Positions 56,606 to 64,000 of a DNA stretch of 64,000 bases are shown here, one piece after another (position 1 is the first letter of the stretch; each line of letters starts with the position of its first letter). Below the pieces are notes generated by a model. That model made no database searches. It was given only the letters and a program-made list of their open reading frames with translations, and was not told the DNA's origin. The stretch covers positions 49,072 to 113,071 of the IMG/VR virus record IMGVR_UViG_3300021185_003284, one strand, 5' to 3'. Source of the DNA: a virus. The translations under genes were made by a program, and so were the position numbers.

Positions 56606-57475
56606 ATGCCTTTAACTCTAGCACAACTTATAGGAGAGATTATAAGTGATACTAAAATCATTTGTGATAATTGCGGTTGGAGTTGGAACAAAAAAGACGG
56701 AGGAGATGATTTATATATGTGTCATAAATGTGACCATGATAACACTCCCCATGCTTTACAGGAGAAAGTAAACCCTGAGCTAGAATCTCAAATAAAAGAC
56801 TATATAGAAGACTATTCAGAAATAAATGTAGGACTACTAAAAAACCTACTTAAGATAAAGCAAAAATTCCCTAAAGAATTAGATCCTAAATCAGGAGGCA
56901 ATAAATACGGATATAGAGGCACTACATTTAATAAGGAGTTTATAAGTAAATTAAAAGTTAAAAGTGAATCAAACGGAGTAACTGAATATGAGGTTCCTTC
57001 TAATTTAAAAATTAACTCAAAAGGAAATAAAGGCTTTTTAAGCTTTTCCACAGATGAGGATGTAGCTAGAGGATTCGGACATTACTCAGGGTATGTGGAT
57101 CATAAAAAATCTTCTGATAGAGTAGGAGGGTACGTTAAGGTTTCATTAGATAACCCTAACTTTATTTTGCACCCCGATTATATGGGTAGACTTTCACAAG
57201 ACATGGAGTATAGTAAAGAGAGTGAGAAAGAAACTTTATATGTAGGTACTTCATATTCACCCGAAAGCATATATGTTGTAGATGAAAATTTATATAAAGA
57301 AAACTACGCTGATGGTAAAGTGAAAGGTAAAAGCAAACCAGGTAGAGTAAAAAAATCTGGTGCTAGCTGTAATGGCTCAGTTACCGACCTTCGTAGAAAG
57401 GCTAAAAATGCATCAGGTGAAAAAGCTAAGATGTATCATTGGTGTGCTAATATGAAGAGCGGTAAGAAAAAATGA
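56606..57475 (+). CDS. probable ADP-ribosyltransferase with packaging-type N-terminus
   Basis: The 289-aa protein starts MPLTLAQLIGEIISD, a variant tag, followed by a zinc ribbon (CDNCGW near residue 20, CHKC near 38). An R-S-E type ADP-ribosyltransferase pattern follows: GYRGTTF near residue 102 (Arg), GFLSFSTDEDVA near 143 (S-T-S-like) and SEKETLYVG near 206 (E-x-E). The C-terminus (SGASCNGSVTDLRRKA...MYHWCANMKSGKKK) is a basic Cys-containing tail. In T4, Alt is an injected ADP-ribosyltransferase acting on RNA polymerase; an analogous role is inferred here. Confidence 0.72.
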   Translation: MPLTLAQLIGEIISDTKIICDNCGWSWNKKDGGDDLYMCHKCDHDNTPHALQEKVNPELESQIKDYIEDYSEINVGLLKNLLKIKQKFPKELDPKSGGNKYGYRGTTFNKEFISKLKVKSESNGVTEYEVPSNLKINSKGNKGFLSFSTDEDVARGFGHYSGYVDHKKSSDRVGGYVKVSLDNPNFILHPDYMGRLSQDMEYSKESEKETLYVGTSYSPESIYVVDENLYKENYADGKVKGKSKPGRVKKSGASCNGSVTDLRRKAKNASGEKAKMYHWCANMKSGKKK

Positions 57476-58101
57476 AAATATCAAATAATAAACTACACTC
57501 GGAAGCATATTTTTTTGATGCCATAGAGAACCCAGAAGTTCTTAAAGATCCGAACTGTGTAGACCTATTTGATCAAAACGGTTATCACCTCACTAAAGCA
57601 GAACAAGCTTTTCTAGACCGTAATGGATATCAGTCAATAGAGAGACGTCATGAAGACTGTCTAAGACATGACTGGCTAACATGGGATAAGAAAGACGGAG
57701 CACATATAAACCACTCAGACTTATTTGAAAGAAAAGGATTTAAAGATCAAGCTTTAGAACAATTAGAGATACTAGCAGAGGAACATAATCCTATGTTATA
57801 CAAACTAATAAAAATGAAACCTAAATGGGGAATAGATATATCGATAGATTATGTATCTCCATATGCTGTATTTGAAGTGTTTCACTACGAGTGGGACTCC
57901 TTTGACTATAAAAAATTACTTGAAAAAAAGTTGGAAATTGAGCAATTAGTTCTTAAATTGGACTGGGATCAAGTAGCAAATGATCTTTGGAAGATAAAAG
58001 AAGAGTGGATTGACCTTAATTTTTTCGAACAGACTAAATGGCGCACAGATTATTTCGGATTATCCCCTGAAAAGTTTAAAAACGTTATTTGGAAACATTA
58101 A
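57472..58101 (+). CDS. hypothetical protein (209 aa)
   Basis: The charged, aromatic-rich 209-aa protein has DQNGYHLTKAEQAFLDRNGY and RHEDCLRHDWLTWDKKDG segments. It has a helical C-terminus with many Trp. I recall related proteins as conserved hypotheticals of T4-like marine phages. It lacks a convincing tag. It overlaps the ART gene by 4 nt and ends before a TATTTATA motif. Confidence 0.6.
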   Translation: MKISNNKLHSEAYFFDAIENPEVLKDPNCVDLFDQNGYHLTKAEQAFLDRNGYQSIERRHEDCLRHDWLTWDKKDGAHINHSDLFERKGFKDQALEQLEILAEEHNPMLYKLIKMKPKWGIDISIDYVSPYAVFEVFHYEWDSFDYKKLLEKKLEIEQLVLKLDWDQVANDLWKIKEEWIDLNFFEQTKWRTDYFGLSPEKFKNVIWKH

Positions 58102-58102
58102 T

Positions 58103-58111
58103 CTATTTATA
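58103..58111 (+). promoter_or_regulatory. TATTTATA-type motif before large polyprotein
   Basis: CTATTTATA lies just after the upstream stop and 28 nt before the ATG at 58140. Confidence 0.45.
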
Positions 58112-58139
58112 TTATATACGTATATAAAACATTTCGCCA

Positions 58140-61100
58140 ATGACCTATAAAGAACTTAAAAACCGTTTGAATAAGTGCGAGTATGCACTAAAGGCTATCA
58201 AAGACGGAACTCACAAAGATATTAGCACAATAGATGTTCAGAAGACAACTACTCAATTGAATATGATTAAAGAGAGCTTACAGAATCAAATCAAACAACT
58301 TAAAGAAGGTAATTCTAAGACTTACTTAGTAACACCGAAGAAAGGACAGACAACTGCTGTATCTTTAGGTGATGATGAAAAAGACGCATTAAAGGATGCT
58401 GATGATGTAAAAGCAATAAAAGGTATAGATGGAGAAGAGATAAAAGAAGGTATTGAGTTCACATCAGACGAGACTAAAGCAATAGCAAAGAAGGTAGGTC
58501 AGGCAGTCGCAAAAGCTTTAAAAGATTCCGGTGATGATGTAGCACATATGAAAGCTACTCACATAGAACCTAACTCATTTGAAATATACGTAGAGTATAA
58601 GAATAATTCTGATGATTCATTTGCTTTTCACTTAAGTAAAAATAAGTTACATTTAGCAGATTTTTCTTTTAATAAAGCATTAGTTGATGTTAGCGTTAAA
58701 CCTTCAGGAGAACCAATCTTACACGTTGACGTACTGGCTAATGAGCTGGTTAAACACTTTAAATCTTTAAGAGAAAATAAAGACCTAAAGGAAGATCCTT
58801 ACCAAACTACATACATTAAAGTAGGTAGAAGAGATTATAAAAAAGCAATGTCTATATTAGACGGTAATTTAGATCCAACTTATGTTAAGATGGACATTGT
58901 AGATGACGACGGAGACGGTAATGTGATTATATATTTTAATTTTAGAGCATCAGATGACGGTGAACCAGGTGAAAATGTAGAAGCATTTATATACGATGCA
59001 GCATCAGATTTACAAGCTCAAGGAATACATGTAACAGGATCTAGTCACGATATTGATGAGGGTATGGATATTAACGACCCAGTTCTTATGAAAATGAGAG
59101 CTTCAAAAACTAAAGTAGCAAGAAAAAAAGCAATCGTAAAAGGAGGAGAAAGACATGTAGGTAAGAAAAGAGAGTTATTAGCTAAACTTAAAGCTAAGAG
59201 AGCTCAAGTAATGAAAGATATGGAGAATGATCCATCAATCGAACCAGAAGGAGGCCCTGTTGCTGATATGTACGGAGATCAATTGAATAAAATAGATAAA
59301 GATATAGCTAGAGCATCAGGAAGAAAACAAATGGACTATGATACTGCAGTCGGTAAAGTAGACGAATATGCTATTGACCCAGCAGAATATGGAGACATAG
59401 GAGCTGCATATTTAAAAGGATTTAATAAACCTCATTCTTTAAACTTAGATCAACTAGAAATGCTAGGGCGTAAAATAGTTAAACAATTATATAAAGGAGA
59501 TTTTGAAGCAGCAAAGGCTAAACACCTTAAAGAAGGTTCGGATGACGACTTATTTACTTTTGGATTTGATTTAGATAAAATTCAACACGTAATTGATCAC
59601 CTAAAAAATAACTACTCAGATCAAGATTACGAACTTCATGTAGGTAGAGGAGATACGCACCCAAATGCTGTCACCCTTAATAATCCTGACATGGAAAACG
59701 ATAAGGAATTAGGAAATTTATTAATTGCAGCAGAAGATCAAGAAGAAACAGATTATCAAGTCAATAGACAAATGCAAGAAGATGAAGAAGAAGATGCTAA
59801 GAATGATGCTGATTATGAAGCTGGATGGCATGACGATCCAAGAAAGGATGAAGGTGACGAAACAGATGATTACGGTAGACCTCATGTAGATCCAAAAGGA
59901 TCTAGAACGTTTTTAGAACCAGATGAAATGCTACCTCATAATAGATTCAAAAAAATGACACAAAAAGAAGATACAGATATAGGTCATCAAGACGATGAGC
60001 CTAGTATGTTAAGTGCAACTGCTAGAGAAACAGCAGAATACTCTGCTAAATTATTAAAGAAATTACAGGCATACGATCAGCACGATGGAGAAGTAGATTT
60101 TCCAAACTGGTGGCAATCTAAGCTTATATTAGCTAGAGAGTATATGTCAGCAGCATTTCATTATTTAGATTCAGAAGAAAAGCAACCTGCATTAGATCAA
60201 TTAGCTTTAGAAAGCGTTGTCAAAGAAGGTAGAGGAGTAATGGACTCAATAAAAGATGCAGTAGAAGAATTAATGTTTGATGGAGATATAAGCGAAAAAG
60301 AAGCTGCTATGGAATTAGTAATTGCAATATCAGACCAATATGGATTTGATTTAGCAGGACATGAATTCGATATATTCCATAAAGGTATGAGTGAAAATAT
60401 AGATAAAGTAGCGGGAGGTATTCCTTACAAAGTTGAAGGTAACAAAGCTATAATTAATGAACCTTTAGATGATGCCACAAAAGAACGTTTAATGGGTAAA
60501 GCCAAAGAACATGGATATCATGCAGCACCTAATCAAGCAGGAGGTATTACTATTACCTTAAAAAAAGGCATGCACAATGAATCTGACAATTTAGGAGAAG
60601 AAAGATATAGAAAAGTAACTGACGATGATAAAGGACTTGATGGAGTTTTTTATGTTGAAGACGATGCCTTTGTTGATCTTGATTACGGTAAATATAAATC
60701 TGCTACTAAGGATTTATTAGACCTTGCTATGGAACAGGGACACGAGTATGAAAGTGTAGAAAACTATTATGAGTATGCTGATCATTTCGAAAACGAATTG
60801 AAAGATTATGCTGAAGGAGAAGTACCTGATTGGCAGATGAATGACCTTGCTGTGAAGTATGGAACTGATTATAGTCAGTTTTACGGTGAAGAAGATGATG
60901 ATGATGATATGGACGAAAATAAGAAAACATTAAAAGAATATGCTTCTAGAGATTTCGATGAAATTTTCGGAGCACTAGGATATAGACAAGGCTTTGACGA
61001 GTTTATAGAAGATAATCCTGGAGCAGTAGAGGCATTAATGAACTGGATTGGCTCAATAAGTGAATTCAGAAAAAGAATAGGAGATGAATACTCTAAAGAA

Positions 61101-61592
61101 GAACAAGAAAACTTAGGCTTCTATTATGGTGATGATGATGAAGATGTATATGAAAATGCAGAATTAGATAAGGTAACTAAAGCAAAGAGACTTATTAAAC
61201 AACAAGCTCCTGCTATGAATAAGTTATCTCAAGACGATCCTAAAAGAAAAGCATTTATTGATAAAGTAAAACAAATTAATAAAAAGTATAAACAACTATT
61301 AGCTAAACAAGACGATAAGGTATCAGGAACAGGAAAAGATCAAGAATTAGATGAAGCTGGTCCTGGATTTAAGCATGACTGTGCTGCTAAAGTAGTTCAT
61401 GAAAAATATGGTAAAGGTAATACCATTCCAGAAAAACATACCTTAGTAAAAGAAGGTAACAAGTATGTAGTTACTCATTACGACGTTTTATTTGAAAACG
61501 GAAATACAGTATTAGATATACCAGTTAACGAGTTAAAGATAGAAACTACTAACGAACACTGGCATAAAGGATACAAAAAGAAAAAGAAGTAA
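58140..61592 (+). CDS. very large acidic protein with repeated (L/I)xE sites (1150 aa)
   Basis: The 1150-aa protein is mostly acidic and helical with no recognised enzyme domain. (L/I)-x-E motifs recur at regular intervals, often followed by Gly or a charged residue. Examples are LKEG (54-57), IKEG (101-104), LKED (216-219), IDEG (305-308), LKEG (463-466), and later LGEE, LKEY and LDEAG. Between them are separate small alpha/beta units (e.g. YIKVGRRDYKKAMSIL near 225). This suggests a precursor cut into several peptides by a prohead protease, or a scaffold-like internal protein. The C-terminal 80 residues are a more conserved basic domain (AGPGFKHDCAAKVVHEKYG). Confidence 0.6.
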   Translation: MTYKELKNRLNKCEYALKAIKDGTHKDISTIDVQKTTTQLNMIKESLQNQIKQLKEGNSKTYLVTPKKGQTTAVSLGDDEKDALKDADDVKAIKGIDGEEIKEGIEFTSDETKAIAKKVGQAVAKALKDSGDDVAHMKATHIEPNSFEIYVEYKNNSDDSFAFHLSKNKLHLADFSFNKALVDVSVKPSGEPILHVDVLANELVKHFKSLRENKDLKEDPYQTTYIKVGRRDYKKAMSILDGNLDPTYVKMDIVDDDGDGNVIIYFNFRASDDGEPGENVEAFIYDAASDLQAQGIHVTGSSHDIDEGMDINDPVLMKMRASKTKVARKKAIVKGGERHVGKKRELLAKLKAKRAQVMKDMENDPSIEPEGGPVADMYGDQLNKIDKDIARASGRKQMDYDTAVGKVDEYAIDPAEYGDIGAAYLKGFNKPHSLNLDQLEMLGRKIVKQLYKGDFEAAKAKHLKEGSDDDLFTFGFDLDKIQHVIDHLKNNYSDQDYELHVGRGDTHPNAVTLNNPDMENDKELGNLLIAAEDQEETDYQVNRQMQEDEEEDAKNDADYEAGWHDDPRKDEGDETDDYGRPHVDPKGSRTFLEPDEMLPHNRFKKMTQKEDTDIGHQDDEPSMLSATARETAEYSAKLLKKLQAYDQHDGEVDFPNWWQSKLILAREYMSAAFHYLDSEEKQPALDQLALESVVKEGRGVMDSIKDAVEELMFDGDISEKEAAMELVIAISDQYGFDLAGHEFDIFHKGMSENIDKVAGGIPYKVEGNKAIINEPLDDATKERLMGKAKEHGYHAAPNQAGGITITLKKGMHNESDNLGEERYRKVTDDDKGLDGVFYVEDDAFVDLDYGKYKSATKDLLDLAMEQGHEYESVENYYEYADHFENELKDYAEGEVPDWQMNDLAVKYGTDYSQFYGEEDDDDDMDENKKTLKEYASRDFDEIFGALGYRQGFDEFIEDNPGAVEALMNWIGSISEFRKRIGDEYSKEEQENLGFYYGDDDEDVYENAELDKVTKAKRLIKQQAPAMNKLSQDDPKRKAFIDKVKQINKKYKQLLAKQDDKVSGTGKDQELDEAGPGFKHDCAAKVVHEKYGKGNTIPEKHTLVKEGNKYVVTHYDVLFENGNTVLDIPVNELKIETTNEHWHKGYKKKKK

Positions 61593-61593
61593 T

Positions 61594-63183
61594 ATGCACA
61601 AGTTAGAAAAACTTATATTAGAATCTTACGGCCAAATCCAAGAGGAGATAAAAAAGCCAAAAGATATGCCTAAACCTTTTCTTGATAGAATTGAAAAGCA
61701 GTATGGACCTGTAGATATGGAACATGACTTCTTTACTGACGACTTAACTCGTTATATGAAGCATACTAGCTATAATAAAACTACAGGGTCTAGAGGACAT
61801 AAAGTTATTAAGTTAGCATCTTTTTCTAAGATGTATGATGATATGAAAGCACTTGTTGATGACATTAAAAACTTAATGGGTTCTGATGATATTAGGACTG
61901 ATAAAGCAGCAAGAGAATTATTTGATCTAATCAAAACTAACTTTAGAAAACTACAGAGATACCTAAGAACAGAAAGACCTGATCAATATGCTATTATTAG
62001 ACAGCAAGCAGCTCTTCAAGAAATGTTTAAAGACTTTCAAGTAAATGCTAGTTTAATTGTTGAACAAAAAGAAGATGAACTAAAAATAGGTAAAGTAAAA
62101 AATATTGAGATATACGTAAACGACCAATCATCTATATCTGATACTATGTTCTATAAGCTTGTAGATAAAAATTCAGGTAAAGAATTTGAAGTAAGCGTAG
62201 ACGTCGCAGGAGAAGAAGTAGATTTGAATTACGTAAAAGAAGAAATTCCTATACTAGTTAAGATAGGTTTTCCTGCTGGAGATGCTATCGGTAATTTTAT
62301 CGTTAAAGATATTAACAAAGAGTTAGAAGAAGGAACGCACGAATCCGCAGTAAAAAATGAAAATACTAACTTTAAGGTATTAAAAAAAGGACCTTATTAT
62401 AGGTACCTTCCAACTGATGATTTATTTACTGATCTAAATCAATTAGGACACCACGGATTACAGCGCAGCCCAGACAACTTAGCAGTAATTAAAACTGCAG
62501 AAGAACTTTTAGATATTTTAGATGATATGCATATGGAGGACCCAGAAAGAGCATTAGCTTTTTCAGATCAGAATAATGATATTATAAAGTTTCAAGGAAA
62601 GGTACTAAATGAATCTATGCTTGATGAAGTAGAAGATGAAGAAGAACCTACACCAGAAGAAGAACCAGACACTGCAGCACCAGAAGAAACAGTATTAGAA
62701 GATGCTACAGATAAAATATTAGGTAAGTTTCCAACTGTTAAAGCAGCTATAATTAAACTTCAGACTGAACAATTTAAAGAATTTGTAGATTCTATTGATT
62801 GGATATCACCAAGACCTTCTTCATTTAGAGTAAACCTCAAGAATGGTCAAGACTATATACTTAAATGGACAGGTAAAACTTTTGAAGCTCAAATATTAGG
62901 TAAAAGATATTTACTTTCAAATATTGCAGATTATCAACAAGCATTAGATAAATTAGCTATATTATATAGAGAGGCACCAATGACTGGAGCAGGCGAAGGA
63001 GAACCTGCTGATGTTGACACCGGCGGCGGTGGAGGCGGCGGAGGAGATTTTCCTGGTGAAGAAGGTGGAGCAACCGGAGAAGATCCAGCATTACCAGATG
63101 ACGCAGGCGGAGAAGAAGGAGGAGCAGACCTAACAGATGAACCAATCGATTTTGAAGAACCGGCAGAAGAGCCAGAAGCATAA
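61594..63183 (+). CDS. tagged large protein with acidic C-terminus (529 aa)
   Basis: The product starts MHKLEKLILESYGQIQEEIK with I-L-E. Residues 60-170 form a helical domain, and 180-260 are strand-rich (VKNIEIYVNDQSSIS). After residue 340 comes an acidic Pro/Glu region, a short folded domain (about 370-455), and a Gly/Asp/Glu-rich tail with poly-Gly. No enzyme motif is seen. It follows the 1150-aa gene after one base and probably shares its fate in the capsid. Confidence 0.6.
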   Translation: MHKLEKLILESYGQIQEEIKKPKDMPKPFLDRIEKQYGPVDMEHDFFTDDLTRYMKHTSYNKTTGSRGHKVIKLASFSKMYDDMKALVDDIKNLMGSDDIRTDKAARELFDLIKTNFRKLQRYLRTERPDQYAIIRQQAALQEMFKDFQVNASLIVEQKEDELKIGKVKNIEIYVNDQSSISDTMFYKLVDKNSGKEFEVSVDVAGEEVDLNYVKEEIPILVKIGFPAGDAIGNFIVKDINKELEEGTHESAVKNENTNFKVLKKGPYYRYLPTDDLFTDLNQLGHHGLQRSPDNLAVIKTAEELLDILDDMHMEDPERALAFSDQNNDIIKFQGKVLNESMLDEVEDEEEPTPEEEPDTAAPEETVLEDATDKILGKFPTVKAAIIKLQTEQFKEFVDSIDWISPRPSSFRVNLKNGQDYILKWTGKTFEAQILGKRYLLSNIADYQQALDKLAILYREAPMTGAGEGEPADVDTGGGGGGGGDFPGEEGGATGEDPALPDDAGGEEGGADLTDEPIDFEEPAEEPEA

Positions 63184-63193
63184 TAATAATAAT

Positions 63194-63754
63194 ATGAAAA
63201 ATAACTTTAACTTAAGAACATTCTTAACAGAAAATAAACTTACACAAAACAGTCAAGCGTTAGTAGAAATGCTTACTATATCAGGAAACTCAGAAGAAGA
63301 AATAAAGAAAAATGCCGAAGAGTTATTAGCATTAGCTAAAAAAGTAGGATTGGACAAAGCTGAAATAAGATATAATGATGACGGGTCTGTTGATGGGGTT
63401 GAATTAAATGACACAGTAGAGGATAGAAACGATGGTAAAACTCGAAAAGTTTCTGACTTACAAGACAAACAGTATCATTCTGCTAAAGCTGGACGCCCTG
63501 AACAAGAGCCTTCTTTCAAACCTAAAAAGTTAAAGAAGCTTACAATAGGAGGTAAAACATACGAAAAAGGAGATTTTGATCCTAACGATGACGGTAGAAT
63601 TATGTCAATTGAAAAATATCCTAACGGATACTTCATTACTGGAGGAATATATTCAGACTACGGAGACGGTGATGGACCTAAAGAAGGATATGGATACGCT
63701 ATCGACTTGAAAGGTAATGAAATGGACGAAGAGGATCTAGAAGGAAGATACTAA
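63194..63754 (+). CDS. tagged protein (LTE tag, 186 aa)
   Basis: I chose ATG at 63194, 10 nt after the upstream stop. The start gives MKNNFNLRTFLTENKLTQNS with L-T-E, whereas the longer frame from 63137 lies in the upstream gene. A helical region (residues 20-55) is followed by a beta-rich domain with YNDDGSVDGVELND and DPNDDGRIMSIEKYPNGYF. No known function. Confidence 0.6.
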   Translation: MKNNFNLRTFLTENKLTQNSQALVEMLTISGNSEEEIKKNAEELLALAKKVGLDKAEIRYNDDGSVDGVELNDTVEDRNDGKTRKVSDLQDKQYHSAKAGRPEQEPSFKPKKLKKLTIGGKTYEKGDFDPNDDGRIMSIEKYPNGYFITGGIYSDYGDGDGPKEGYGYAIDLKGNEMDEEDLEGRY

Positions 63755-64000
63755 ATGAATCTTATAGACAAAGCAATATTAGAATGGTCTTACAAGACTA
63801 CTAAAGGATATCCTGACATCAATAGTCAAGAGGATATGGCTTTGTTTGAATCTATGTTTGGTTTTAATTTATCAGAAAATGCTTTCGAAAGAGAAGTAAG
63901 ACAGAAGATATTAGACGTTTCTTCCGGAGATTTAGAAACAATGGGGGATGACTATAGGGTAGCAAATAAAGGTAAAATTGATTCAACTAAATTTATCGAG
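63755..64000 (+). CDS. partial tagged protein at window end
   Basis: The reading frame starts at the ATG directly after the upstream stop and runs out of the window after 82 codons. It begins MNLIDKAILEWSYKTTKG, another variant tag with I-L-E, and continues as an acidic helical protein. Function cannot be judged from the fragment. Confidence 0.55.
   Translation, partial: MNLIDKAILEWSYKTTKGYPDINSQEDMALFESMFGFNLSENAFEREVRQKILDVSSGDLETMGDDYRVANKGKIDSTKFIE

Noticed and set aside
60727-60930. Minus-strand His-rich ORF in the 1150-aa gene
   Set aside because: It is a shadow of the Asp/Glu codon run on the + strand.
62957-63181. Leu/Arg-rich minus-strand ORF
   Set aside because: It arises from the Glu/Gly/Pro codon repeats of the + strand acidic tail.
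1-64000. CRISPR array, integrase, IS element or attachment site
   Set aside because: No regularly spaced direct repeats, transposase or recombinase motif, or flanking duplication was seen. The GC-rich hairpins are only two, are not regularly spaced and lack associated genes.

Overview
The window is part of a large, AT-rich, T4-like (myovirus-type) phage genome. It carries a GPW/gp25-family baseplate wedge protein, a gp6-like wedge protein, a gp55-like late sigma factor, a gp61-like primase, tail proteins with S74 intramolecular chaperones and a secreted endolysin. The host is most likely a marine-type member of the Bacteroidota. The main evidence is a set of 14 promoters reading TTG, exactly 20 nt, then TATATT(A/T/G)N or a close variant. 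This resembles the Bacteroidota housekeeping promoter (TTG at -33, TAnnTTTG at -7), not an E. coli-type promoter. The host is an inference from promoter type, base composition and lipoprotein content. No capsid, terminase, DNA polymerase or integrase gene is in the window.

Layout. 1-5.9 kb: glycan genes (epimerase end, GT2 glycosyltransferase, SDR epimerase, DUF616-like protein), a PhyH dioxygenase/methyltransferase-like fusion and zinc-ribbon proteins. 5.9-10.5 kb: endolysin, small unknowns, RadA/DnaB-type ATPase, DUF932 protein and ferredoxin-NADP reductase-like flavoprotein, mostly under host-type promoters. 10.5-15.3 kb: a 744-aa protein with two Hint (intein/hedgehog) modules and a third half-module, then two 2-oxoglutarate-type hydroxylases, a sulfotransferase-like protein and a glycosyltransferase-like protein. 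15.3-24 kb: accessory genes (FMN-binding protein, SWIM zinc finger, DksA-like zinc finger, FG-GAP lipoprotein, membrane proteins, cysteine-peptidase-like protein), a structured RNA directly before an initiator-type tRNA-Met, two copies of a GC-rich hairpin and a possible second structured RNA. 24.3-26.5 kb: the only minus-strand island, with two tandem SGNH hydrolase paralogues and three small genes. 26.5-30.1 kb: GIY-YIG-type protein, lipoprotein, a very AT-rich tract, HD phosphohydrolase and late sigma factor. 30.1-46.1 kb: baseplate and tail structural module. 46.1-64 kb: a nuclease-like gene, primase, PD-(D/E)XK nuclease and a long run of genes whose products share a short hydrophobic N-terminal peptide ending in an (L/I)-x-E motif.

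The last region is the most interesting. About 15 proteins begin with variants of M-x-K-L-x-x-L-I-L-E. In T4, capsid targeting sequences of internal proteins and the gp21 prohead protease site ((L/I)-x-E) look like this. The tagged proteins here include a probable ADP-ribosyltransferase, a zeta-toxin-like P-loop protein, a HAD nucleotidase, small basic proteins and large acidic proteins. I infer a diversified set of capsid-packaged, probably co-injected proteins, comparable in principle to T4 Alt and the internal proteins but much larger.

Expression appears to have two classes. Host-type promoters precede accessory and replication genes, usually with a conserved AAAGGTTATG start context. A TATTTATA motif, the reverse complement of the T4 late -10 element, lies just before several module-leading late genes. 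The gp55-like gene immediately precedes the first structural gene.
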